Below, one piece after another: positions 1-11,581 of a stretch of DNA of 64,000 nt. Source of the stretch: Diprion similis (taxonomy: Eukaryota; Arthropoda; Insecta; Hymenoptera; Diprionidae); the NCBI RefSeq assembly GCF_021155765.1, contig NC_060108.1, positions 18,749,025 to 18,813,024 of the forward strand, read 5' to 3'. The number at the start of each line of letters is the position of its first letter. The stretch's first letter is position 1. A program made the translations under genes and the position numbers. The notes under the pieces are model-generated. The model was not told the DNA's origin. It saw only the letters and a list, made by a program, of their open reading frames with translations, and ran no database searches.

Positions 1-370
1 ATACGTCTTTCGTTTTTTGGCTGTAACTTTTGATACGTTGCTCGCAGCGCATTCGGACTGCGCTCAATCGATTTCTCTCGCAAAATTACGTCGGAATAGT
101 GCCTGAAAAACTTTATTGCAGCACTTTTCAGAATCGTCGAAATTTTCGCAAAAAATCCAAAGGGGTTAGCCTTACTTTTTCGTCATTTTTTGAGCCGAAA
201 ATTTCTCGGCTTGGAATCGATTTGTATGGGTCGTTCTTGACTAATTGGACCGCCAGGAACCCAAAAAACACAGCAAAAATAGCGTAGGACCAACAGCAGA
301 GAATTCACGACGCAAAGACCAGCAGCAGAAAAATTGGGAAAATACGTCTTTCGTTTTTTGGCTGTAACTT

Positions 371-2075
371 TTGATACGTTGCTCGCAGCGCATTCGGACT
401 GCGCTCAATCGATTTCTCTCGCAAAATTACGTCGGAATAGTGCCTGAAAAACTTTATTGCAGCACTTTTCAGAATCGTCGAAATTTTCGCAAAAAATCCA
501 AAGGGGTTAGCCTTACTTTTTCGTCATTTTTTGAGCCGAAAATTTCTCGGCTTGGAATCGATTTGTATGGGTCGTTATCGACTAATTGAACCGCCAGGAA
601 CCGAAAAAACACAGCAAAAATAGCGTAGGACCAACAGCAGAGAATTCACGACGCAAAGACCAGCAGCAGAAAAATTGGGAAAATACGTCTTTCGTTTTTT
701 GGCTGTAACTTTTGATACGTTGCTCGCAGCGCATTCGGACTGCGCTCAATCGATTTCTCTCGCAAAATTACGTCGGAATAGTGCCTGAAAAACTGTATTG
801 CAGCACTTTTCAGAATCGTCGAAATTTTCGCAAAAAATCCAAAGGGGTTAGCCTTACTTTTTCGTCATTTTTTGAGCCGAAAAGTTCTCGGCTTGGAATC
901 GATTTGTATGGGTTGTTCTTGACTAATTGGACCCCCAGGAACCCAAAAAACACAGCAAAAATAGCGTAGGACCAACAGCGGAGAATTCACGACGCAAAGA
1001 CCAGCAGCAGATAAATTGGGAAAATACGTCTTTCGTTTTTTGGCTGTAACTTTTGATCCGTTGCTCGCAGCGCATTCGGACTGCGCTCAATCGATTTCTC
1101 TCGCTAAATTACGTCGGAATAGTGCCTGAAAAACTTTATTGCAGCACTTTTCAGAATCGTCGAAACTTTCGCAAAAAATCCAAAGGGGTTAGCCTTACTT
1201 TTTCGTCATTTTTTGAGCCGAAAATTTCTCGGCTTGGAATCGATTTGTATGGGTCGTTCTTGACTAATTGGACCGCCAGGAACCCAAAAAACACAGCAAA
1301 AATAGCGTAGGACCAACAGCAGAGAATTCACGACGCAAAGACCAGCAGCAGAAAAATTGGGAAAATACGTCTTTCGTTTTTTGGCTGTAACTTTTGATAC
1401 GTTGCTCGCAGCGCATTCGGACTGCGCTCAATCGATTTCTCTCGCAAAATTACGTCGGAATAGTGCCTGAAAAACTTTATTGCAGCACTTTTCAGAATCG
1501 TCGAAATTTTCGCAAAAAATCCAAAGGGGTTAGCCTTACTTTTTCGTCATTTTTTGAGCCGAAAATTTCTCGGCTTGGAATCGATTTGTATGGCTCGTTC
1601 TTGACTAATTGGACCGCCAGGAACCCAAAAAACACAGCAAAAATAGCGTAGGACCAACAGCAGAGAATTCACGACGCAAAGACCAGCAGCAGAAAAATTG
1701 GGAAAATACGTCTTTCGTTTTTTGGCTGTAACTTTTGATACGTTGCTCGCAGCGCATTCGGACTGCGCTCAATCGATTTCTCTCGCAAAATTACGTCGGA
1801 ATAGTGCCTGAAAAACTTTATTGCAGCACTTTTCAGAATCGTCGAAATTTTCGCAAAAAATCCAAAGGGGTTAGCCTTACTTTTTCGTCATTTTTTGAGC
1901 CGAAAATTTCTCGGCTTGGAATCGATTTGTATGGGTCGTTCTTGACTAATTGGACCGCCAGGAACCCAAAAAACACAGCAAAAATAGCGTAGGACCAACA
2001 GCAGAGAATTCACGACGCAAAGACCAGCAGCAGAAAAATTGGGAAAATACGTCTTTCGTTTTTTGGCTGTAACTT
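371..2075. repeat. Five-unit higher-order repeat, copy 1 (1705 bp)
   Basis: Five successive 341-bp units (from 371, 712, 1053, 1394 and 1735) carry distinct diagnostic variants. The first has TTATCG and CCGAAAAA near its end. The second has CTGTATTG, AAAGTTCTC and GGGTTGTTC. The third has CTCGCTAAATT. The fourth has TATGGCTCG. The fifth is consensus-like. The same order returns at 3781-5485, exactly 3410 bp away, with only about two differences noticed by eye. Confidence 0.85.
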
Positions 2076-3780
2076 TTGATACGTTGCTCGCAGCGCATTC
2101 GGACTGCGCTCAATCGATTTCTCTCGCAAAATTACGTCGGAATAGTGCCTGAAAAACTTTATTGCAGCACTTTTCAGAATCGTCGAAATTTTCGCAAAAA
2201 ATCCAAAGGGGTTAGCCTTACTTTTTCGTCATTTTTTGAGCTGAAAATTTCTCGGCTTGGAATCGATTTGTATGGGTCGTTCTTGACTAATTGGACCCCC
2301 AGGAACCCAAAAAACACAGCAAAAATAGCGTAGGACCAACAGCGGAGAATTCACGACGCAAAGACCAGCAGCAGATAAATTGGGAAAATACGTCTTTCGT
2401 TTTTTGGCTGTAACTTTTGATCCGTTGCTCGCAGCGCATTCGGACTGCGCTCAATCGATTTCTCTCGCAAAATTACGTCGGAATAGTGCCTGAAAAACTT
2501 TATTGCAGCACTTTTCAGAATCGTCGAAATTTTCGCAAAAAATCCAAAGGGGTTAGCCTTACTTTTTCGTCATTTTTTGAGCGGAAAAGTGCTTGGCTTG
2601 GAATCGATTTGTATGGGTCGTTCTTGACTAATTGGACCTCCAGGAACCCAAAAAACACAGCAAAAATAGCGTAGGACCAACAGCAGCGAAATTACGACGC
2701 AAAGACCAGCAGCAGAAAAATTGGGAAAATACGTCTTTCGTTTTTTGGCTGTAACTTTTGATCCGTTGCTCGCAGCGCATTCGGACTGCGCTCAATCGAT
2801 TTCTCTCGCAAAATTACGTCGGAATAGTGCCTGAAAAACTTTATTGCAGCACTTTTCAGAATCGTCGAAATTTTCGCTAAAAATCCAACGGGGTTAGCCT
2901 TACTTTTTCGTCATTTTTTGAGCCGAAAATTTCTCGGCTTGGAATCGATTTGTATGGGTCGTTCTTGACTAATTGGACCGCCAGGAACCCAAAAAACACA
3001 GCAAAAATAGCGTAGGACCAACAGCAGAGAATTCACGACGCAAAGACCAGCAGCAGAAAAATTGGGAAAATACGTCTTTCGTTTTTTGGCTGTAACTTTT
3101 GATACGTTGCTCGCAGCGCATTCGGACTGCGCTCAATCGATTTCTCTGCCAAAATTACGTCGGAATAGTGCCTGAAAAACTTTGTTGCAGCACTTTTCAG
3201 AATCGTCGAAATTTTCGCAAAAAATCCAAAGGGGTTAGCCTTAGTTTTTCGTCATTTTTTGAGCCGAAAATTTCTCGGCTTGGAATCGATTTGTATGGCT
3301 CGTTCTTGACTAATTGGACCGCCAGGAACCCAAAAAACACAGCAAAAATAGCGTAGGACCAACAGCAGAGAATTCACGACGCAAAGACCAGCAGCAGAAA
3401 AATTGGGAAAATACGTCTTTCGTTTTTTGGCTGTAACTTTTGATACGTTGCTCGCAGCGCATTCGGACTGCGCTCAATCGATTTCTCTCGCAAAATTACG
3501 TCGGAATAGTGCCTGAAAAACTGTATTGCAGCACTTTTCAGAATCGTCGAAATTTTCGCAAAAAATCCAAAGGGGTTAGCCTTACTTTTTCGTCATTTTT
3601 TGAGCCGAAAATTTCTCGGCTTGGAATCGATTTGTATGGGTCGTTCTTGACTAATTGGACCGCCAGGAACCCAAAAAACACAGCAAAAATAGCGTAGGAC
3701 CAACAGCAGAGAATTCACGACGCAAAGACCAGCAGCAGAAAAATTGGGAAAATACGTCTTTCGTTTTTTGGCTGTAACTT

Positions 3781-5485
3781 TTGATACGTTGCTCGCAGCG
3801 CATTCGGACTGCGCTCAATCGATTTCTCTCGCAAAATTACGTCGGAATAGTGCCTGAAAAACTTTATTGCAGCACTTTTCAGAATCGTCGAAATTTTCGC
3901 AAAAAATCCAAAGGGGTTAGCCTTACTTTTTCGTCATTTTTTGAGCCGAAAATTTCTCGGCTTGGAATCGATTTGTATGGGTCGTTATCGACTAATTGAA
4001 CCGCCAGGAACCGAAAAAACACAGCAAAAATAGCGTAGGACCAACAGCAGAGAATTCACGACGCAAAGACCAGCAGCAGAAAAATTGGGAAAATACGTCT
4101 TTCGTTTTTTGGCTGTAACTTTTGATACGTTGCTCGCAGCGCATTCGGACTGCGCTCAATCGATTTCTCTCGCAAAATTACGTCGGAATAGTGCCTGAAA
4201 AACTGTATTGCAGCACTTTTCAGAATCGTCGAAATTTTCGCAAAAAATCCAAAGGGGTTAGCCTTACTTTTTCGTCATTTTTTGAGCCGAAAAGTTCTCG
4301 GCTTGGAATCGATTTGTATGGGTTGTTCTTGACTAATTGGACCCCCAGGAACCCAAAAAACACAGCAAAAATAGCGTAGGACCAACAGCGGAGAATTCAC
4401 GACGCAAAGACCAGCAGCAGATAAATTGGGAAAATACGTCTTTCGTTTTTTGGCTGTAACTTTTGATCCGTTGCTCGCAGCGCATTCGGACTGCGCTCAA
4501 TCGATTTCTCTCGCTAAATTACGTCGGAATAGTGCCTGAAAAACTTTATTGCAGCACTTTTCAGAATCGTCGAAATTTTCGCAAAAAATCCAAAGGGGTT
4601 AGCCTTACTTTTTCGTCATTTTTTGAGCCGAAAATTTCTCGGCTTGGAATCGATTTGTATGGGTCGTTCTTGACTAATTGGACCGCCAGGAACCCAAAAA
4701 ACACAGCAAAAATAGCGTAGGACCAACAGCAGAGAATTCACGACGCAAAGACCAGCAGCAGAAAAATTGGGAAAATACGTCTTTCGTTTTTTGGCTGTAA
4801 CTTTTGATACGTTGCTCGCAGCGCATTCGGACTGCGCTCAATCGATTTCTCTCGCAAAATTACGTCGGAATAGTGCCTGAAAAACTTTATTGCAGCACTT
4901 TTCAGAATCGTCGAAATTTTCGCAAAAAATCCAAAGGGGTTAGCCTTACTTTTTCGTCATTTTTTGAGCCGAAAATTTCTCGGCTTGGAATCGATTTGTA
5001 TGGCTCGTTCTTGACCAATTGGACCGCCAGGAACCCAAAAAACACAGCAAAAATAGCGTAGGACCAACAGCAGAGAATTCACGACGCAAAGACCAGCAGC
5101 AGAAAAATTGGGAAAATACGTCTTTCGTTTTTTGGCTGTAACTTTTGATACGTTGCTCGCAGCGCATTCGGACTGCGCTCAATCGATTTCTCTCGCAAAA
5201 TTACGTCGGAATAGTGCCTGAAAAACTTTATTGCAGCACTTTTCAGAATCGTCGAAATTTTCGCAAAAAATCCAAAGGGGTTAGCCTTACTTTTTCGTCA
5301 TTTTTTGAGCCGAAAATTTCTCGGCTTGGAATCGATTTGTATGGGTCGTTCTTGACTAATTGGACCGCCAGGAACCCAAAAAACACAGCAAAAATAGCGT
5401 AGGACCAACAGCAGAGAATTCACGACGCAAAGACCAGCAGCAGAAAAATTGGGAAAATACGTCTTTCGTTTTTTGGCTGTAACTT
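3781..5485. repeat. Five-unit higher-order repeat, copy 2, with a partial third copy to 6508
   Basis: This block repeats the variant order of 371-2075. It is followed directly at 5486-6508 by the first three variant units again, at a 1705-bp offset, before the pattern breaks. Differences seen from copy 1 include a T for a C in the CGAAA(C/T)TTTCGC segment of the third unit, and GACCAATT for GACTAATT in the fourth. Confidence 0.85.
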
Positions 5486-6508
5486 TTGATACGTTGCTCG
5501 CAGCGCATTCGGACTGCGCTCAATCGATTTCTCTCGCAAAATTACGTCGGAATAGTGCCTGAAAAACTTTATTGCAGCACTTTTCAGAATCGTCGAAATT
5601 TTCGCAAAAAATCCAAAGGGGTTAGCCTTACTTTTTCGTCATTTTTTGAGCCGAAAATTTCTCGGCTTGGAATCGATTTGTATGGGTCGTTATCGACTAA
5701 TTGAACCGCCAGGAACCGAAAAAACACAGCAAAAATAGCGTAGGACCAACAGCAGAGAATTCACGACGCAAAGACCAGCAGCAGAAAAATTGGGAAAATA
5801 CGTCTTTCGTTTTTTGGCTGTAACTTTTGATACGTTGCTCGCAGCGCATTCGGACTGCGCTCAATCGATTTCTCTCGCAAAATTACGTCGGAATAGTGCC
5901 TGAAAAACTGTATTGCAGCACTTTTCAGAATCGTCGAAATTTTCGCAAAAAATCCAAAGGGGTTAGCCTTACTTTTTCGTCATTTTTTGAGCCGAAAAGT
6001 TCTCGGCTTGGAATCGATTTGTATGGGTTGTTCTTGACTAATTGGACCCCCAGGAACCCAAAAAACACAGCAAAAATAGCGTAGGACCAACAGCGGAGAA
6101 TTCACGACGCAAAGACCAGCAGCAGATAAATTGGGAAAATACGTCTTTCGTTTTTTGGCTGTAACTTTTGATCCGTTGCTCGCAGCGCATTCGGACTGCG
6201 CTCAATCGATTTCTCTCGCTAAATTACGTCGGAATAGTGCCTGAAAAACTTTATTGCAGCACTTTTCAGAATCGTCGAAATTTTCGCAAAAAATCCAAAG
6301 GGGTTAGCCTTACTTTTTCGTCATTTTTTGAGCCGAAAATTTGTCGGCTTGGAATCGATTTGTATGGGTCGTTCTTGACTAATTGAACCCCCAGGAACCC
6401 AAAAAACACAGCAAAAATAGCGTAGGACCAACAGCAGAGAATTCACGAGGCAAAGACCAGCAGCAGATAAATTGGAAAAATACGTCTTTCGTTTTTTGGC
6501 TGTACCTT

Positions 6509-8554
6509 TTGATCCGTTGCTCGCAGCGCATTCGGACTGCGCTCAATCGATTTCTCTCGCAAAATTACGTCGGAATAGTGCCTGAAAAACTATATTGCAG
6601 CACTTTTCAGAATCGTCGAAATTTTCGCAAAAAATCCAAAGGGGTTAGCCTTACTTTTTCGTCATTTTTTGAGCCGAAAATTTCTTGGCTTGGAATCGAT
6701 TTGTATGGGTCGTTCTTGACTAATTGGACCTCCAGGAACCCAAAAAACACAGCAAAAATAGCGTAGGACCAACAGCAGCGAAATTACGACGCAAAGACCA
6801 GCAGCAGAAAAATTGGGAAAATACGTCTTTCGTTTTTTGGCTGTAACTTTTGATCCGTTGCTCGCAGCGCATTCGGACTGCGCTTAATCGATTTCTCTCG
6901 CAAAATTACGTCGGAATAGTGCCTGAAAAACTTTATTGCAGCACTTTTCAGAATCGTCGAAATTTTCGCTAAAAATCCAAAGGGGTTAGCCTTACTTTTT
7001 CGTCATTTTTTGAGCTGAAAATTTCTCGGCTTGGAATCGATTTGTATGGGTCGTTCTTGACTAATTGGACCCCCAGGAACCCAAAAAACACAGCAAAAAT
7101 AGCGTAGGACCAACAGCGGAGAATTCACGACGCAAAGACCAGCAGCAGATACATTGGGAAAATACGTCTTTCGTTTTTTGGCTGTAACTTTTGATCCGTT
7201 GCTCGCAGCGCATTCGGACTGCGCTCAATCGATTTCTCTCGCAAAATTACGTCGGAATAGTGCCTGAAAAACTTTATTGCAGCACTTTTCAGAATCGTCG
7301 AAATTTTCGCAAAAAATCCAAAGGGGTTAGCCTTACTTTTTCGTCATTTTTTGAGCCGAAAATTTCTCGGCTTGGAATCGATTTGTATGGGTCGTTCTTG
7401 ACTAATTGGACCCCCAGGAACCCAAAAAACACAGCAAAAATAGCGTAGGACCAACAGCAGAGAATTCACGACGCAAAGACCAGCCGCAGAAAAATTGGGA
7501 AAATACGTCTTCCGTTTTTTGGCTGTAACTTTTGATCCGTTGCTCGCAGCGCATTCGGACTGCGCTCAATCGATTTCTCTCGCAAAATTACGTCGGAATA
7601 GTGCCTGAAAAACTATATTGCAGCACTTTTCAGAATCGTCGAAATTTTCGCAAAAAATCCAAAGGGGTTAGCCTTACTTTTTCGTCATTTTTTGAGCCGA
7701 AAATTTCTTGGCTTGGAATCGATTTGTATGGGTCGTTCTTGACTAATTGGACCTCCAGGAACCCAAAAAACACAGCAAAAATAGCGTAGGACCAACAGCA
7801 GCGAAATTACGACGCAAAGACCAGCAGCAGAAAAATTGGGAAAATACGTCTTTCGTTTTTTGGCTGTAACTTTTGATACGTTGCTCGCAGCGCATTCGGA
7901 CTGCGCTCAATCGATTTCTCTCGCAAAATTACGTCGGAATAGTGCCTGAAAAACTTTATTGCAGCACTTTTCAGAATCGTCGAAATTTTCGCTAAAAATC
8001 CAAAGGGGTTAGCCTTACTTTTTCGTCATTTTTTGAGCTGAAAATTTCTCGGCTTGGAATCGATTTGTATGGGTCGTTCTTGACTAATTGGACCCCCAGG
8101 AACCCAAAAAACACAGCAAAAATAGCGTAGGACCAACAGCGGAGAATTCACGACGCAAAGACCAGCAGCAGATAAATTGGGAAAATACGTCTTTCGTTTT
8201 TTGGCTGTAACTTTTGATCCGTTGCTCGCAGCGCATTCGGACTGCGCTCAATCGATTTCTCTCGCAAAATTACGTCGGAATAGTGCCTGAAAAACTTTAT
8301 TGCAGCACTTTTCAGAATCGTCGAAATTTTCGCAAAAAATCCAAAGGGGTTAGCCTTACTTTTTCGTCATTTTTTGAGCCGAAAATTTCTCGGCTTGGAA
8401 TCGATTTGTATGGGTCGTTCTTGACTAATTGGACCCCCAGGAACCCAAAAAACACAGCAAAAATAGCGTAGGACCAACAGCAGAGAATTCACGACGCAAA
8501 GACCAGCAGCAGAAAAATTGGGAAAATACGTCTTCCGTTTTTTGGCTGTAACTT
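6509..8554. repeat. Three-unit higher-order repeat, two copies of 1023 bp
   Basis: Units from 6509, 6850 and 7191 carry a variant trio: CTATATTG with TTTCTTGG and CAGCAGCGAAATTAC; then CGCTAAAAATCC with GAGCTGAAA and CAGCGGAG; then a consensus-like unit. The trio recurs from 7532, 7873 and 8214. The second and third types return again from about 8895 and 9236. Other variants (CCCAGAAAAC, GGGAGAATAC, TTTTTCGGC) recur from 8555 to 9918 at 1363 bp, which is four units minus the deleted base. Confidence 0.75.
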
Positions 8555-11500
8555 TTGATCCGTTGCTCGCAGCGCATTCGGACTGCGCTCAATTGATTTC
8601 TCTCGCAAAATTACGTCGGAATAGTGCCTGAAAAACTATATTGCAGCACTTTTCAGAATCGTCGAAATTTTCGCAAAAAATCCAAAGGGATTTACTTACT
8701 TTTTCGTCATTTTTTGAGCCCAAAATTTCTCGGCTTGGAATCGATTTGTATGGGTCGTTCTTGACTAATTGGACCCCCAGGAACCCAGAAAACACAGCAA
8801 AAATAGCGTAGGACCAACAGCAGAGAATTCACGACGCAAAGACCAGCAGCAGATAAATTGGGAGAATACGTCTTTCGTTTTTCGGCTGTAACTTTTGATC
8901 CGTTGCTCGCAGCGCATTCGGACTGCGCTCAATCGATTTCTCTCGCAAAATTACGTCGGAATAGTGCCTGAAAAACTTTATTGCAGCACTTTTCAGAATC
9001 GTCGAAATTTTCGCTAAAAATCCAAAGGGGTTAGCCTTACTTTTTCGTCATTTTTTGAGCTGAAAATTTCTCGGCTTGGAATCGATTTGTATGGGTCGTT
9101 CTTGACTAATTGGACCCCCAGGAACCCAAAAAACACAGCAAAAATAGCGTAGGACCAACAGCGGAGAATTCACGACGCAAAGACCAGCAGCAGATAAATT
9201 GGGAAAATACGTCTTTCGTTTTTTGGCTGTAACTTTTGATACGTTGCTTGCAGCGCATTCGGACTGCGCTCAATCGATTTCTCTCGCAAAATTACGTCGG
9301 AATAGTGCCTGAAAAACTTTATTGCAGCACTTTTCAGAATCGTCGAAATTTTCGCAAAAAATCCAAAGGGGTTAGCCTTACTTTTTCGTCATTTTTTGAG
9401 CCGAAAATTTCTCGGCTTGGAATCGATTTGTATGGGTCGTTCTTGACTAATTGGACCCCCAGGAACCCAAAAAACACAGCAAAAATAGCGTAGGACCAAC
9501 AGCAGAGAATTCACGACGCAAAGACCAGCAGCAGAAAAATTGGGAAAATACGTCTTCCGTTTTTTGGCTGTAACTTTTGATCCGTTGCTCGCAGCGCATT
9601 CGGACTGCGCTCAATCGATTTCTCTCGCAAAATTACGTCGGAATAGTGCCTGAAAAACTTTATTGCAGCACTTTTCAGAATCGTCGAAATTTTCGCTAAA
9701 AATCCAAAGGGGTTAGCCTTACTTTTTCGTCATTTTTTGAGCTGAAAATTTCTCGGCTTGGAATCGATTTGTATGGGTCGTTCTTGACTAATTGGACCCC
9801 CAGGAACCCAAAAAACACAGCAAAAATAGCGTAGGACCAACAGCGGAGAATTCACGACGCAAAGACCAGCAGCAGATAAATTGGGAAAATACGTCTTTCG
9901 TTTTTTGGCTGTAACTTTTGATCCGTTGCTCGCAGCGCATTCGGACTGCGCTCAATCGATTTCTCTCGCAAAATTACGTCGGAATAGTGCCTGAAAAACT
10001 ATATTGCAGCACTTTTCAGAATCGTCGAAATTTTCGCAAAAAATCCAAAGGGGTTAGCCTTACTTTTTCGTCATTTTTTGAGCCCAAAATTTCTCGGCTT
10101 GGAATCGATTTGTATGGGTCGTTCTTGACTAATTGGACCCCCAGGAACCCAGAAAACACAGCAAAAATAGCGTAGGACCAACAGCAGAGAATTCACGACG
10201 CAAAGACCAGCAGCAGATAAATTGGGAGAATACGTCTTTCGTTTTTCGGCTGTAACTTTTGATCCGTTGCTCGCAGCGCATTCGGACTGCGCTCAATCGA
10301 TTTCTCTCGCAAAATTACGTCGGAATAGTGCCTGAAAAACTTTATTGCAGCACTTTTCAGAATCGTCGAAATTTTCGCTAAAAATCCAAAGGGGTTAGCC
10401 CTACTTTTTCGTCATTTTTTGAGCCGAAAATTTCTCGGCTTGGAATTAAATTGTATGGGTCGTTCTAGTCTAATTGGACCGCCAGGAACCCAAAAAACAC
10501 AGCAAAAATAGCGTAGGACCAACAGCAGAGAATTCACGACGCAAAGACCAGCAGCAGAGAAATTGGGAAAATACGTCTTTCGTTTTTTGGCTGTAACTTT
10601 TGATCCGTTGCTCGCAGCGCATTCGGACTGCGCTCAATCGATTTCTCTCGCAAAATTACGTCGGAATAGTGCCTGAAAAACTTCATTGCAGCACTTTTCA
10701 GAATGGTCAAAATTTCCGCAAAAAATCCAAAGGGGTTAGCCTTACTTTTTCGTCATTTTTTGAGCCGAAAATTTCTCGGCTTGTAATCGATTTGTATGGG
10801 TCGTTCTTGACTAATTGGACCCCCAGGAACCCAAAAAACACAGCAAAAATAGCGTAGGACCAACAGCAGAGAATTCACGACGCAAAGACCAGCAGCAGAA
10901 AAATTGGGAAAATACGTCTTCCGTTTTTTGGCTGTCACTTTTGATCCGTTGCTCGCAGCGCATTCGGACTGCGCTCAATCGATTTCTCTCGCAAAATTAC
11001 GTCGGAATAGTGCCTGAAAAACTTTATTGCAGCACTTTTCAGATTCGTCGAAATTTTCGCAAAAAATCCAAAGGGGTTAGCCTTACTTTTTCGTCATTTT
11101 TTGAGCCGAAAATTTCTCGGCTTGGAATCGATTTGTATGGGTCGTTCTTGACTAAATGAACCCCCAGGAACCCAAAAAACACAGCAAAAATAGCGTAGGA
11201 CCAACAGCAGAGAATTCACGACGCAAAGACCAGCAGCAGATAAATTGGGAAAATACGTCTTTCGTTTTTTGGCTGTAACTTTTGATCCGTTGCTCGCAGC
11301 GCATTCGGACTGCGCTCAATCGATTTCTCTCGCAAAATTACGTCGGAATAGTGCCTGAAAAACTTTATTGCAGCACTTTTCAGAATCGTCGAAATTTTTG
11401 CAAAAAATCCAAAGGGGTTAGCCTTACTTTTTCGTCATTTTTTGAGCCGAAAACTTCTCGGCTTGGAATCGATTTGTATGGGTCGTTCTTGACTAATTGG

Positions 11501-11581
11501 ACCCCCAGGAACCCAAAAAACACAGCAAAAATAGCGTCTGACCAACAGCAAAGAAATTACGACGCAAAGACCAGCAGCAGA

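Larger units (their letters stand above)
1..11581. repeat. 341-bp tandem satellite array, about 34 units
   Basis: The same unit recurs with a period of 341 bp from the first base to about 11581, and the left edge is cut by the window. Units differ by a handful of substitutions. One unit near 8690 is one base short, so later units are shifted by one. Each unit carries an EcoRI-type GAATTC, two ATCGAT sites, many A and T tracts, and two 6-bp dyads with 7-base loops. The length is about twice a nucleosome repeat, common for centromeric and pericentromeric satellites. A TTG-started frame of 85 codons is open in most units but has no ATG, so I do not call it a gene. The family is not one I recognise by name. 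The array ends abruptly within a unit after a run of CAG triplets. Confidence 0.98.

Noticed and set aside
30-287. 85-codon open frame repeated in most satellite units
   Set aside because: It begins at TTG with no ATG in the frame, several units break it, and it recurs only because the units are near identical. Nothing supports translation.
1-341. CENP-B box in the satellite unit
   Set aside because: I looked for TTCG followed by the spaced A and CGGG core on both strands of the consensus. No segment fits.
6383-6766. 127-codon frame spanning two satellite units
   Set aside because: It arises where substitutions remove the stop between units and has no gene-like features.
1-11581. Telomeric TTAGG repeats bordering the satellite
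   Set aside because: No TTAGG or CCTAA run is present in the array or its flank.
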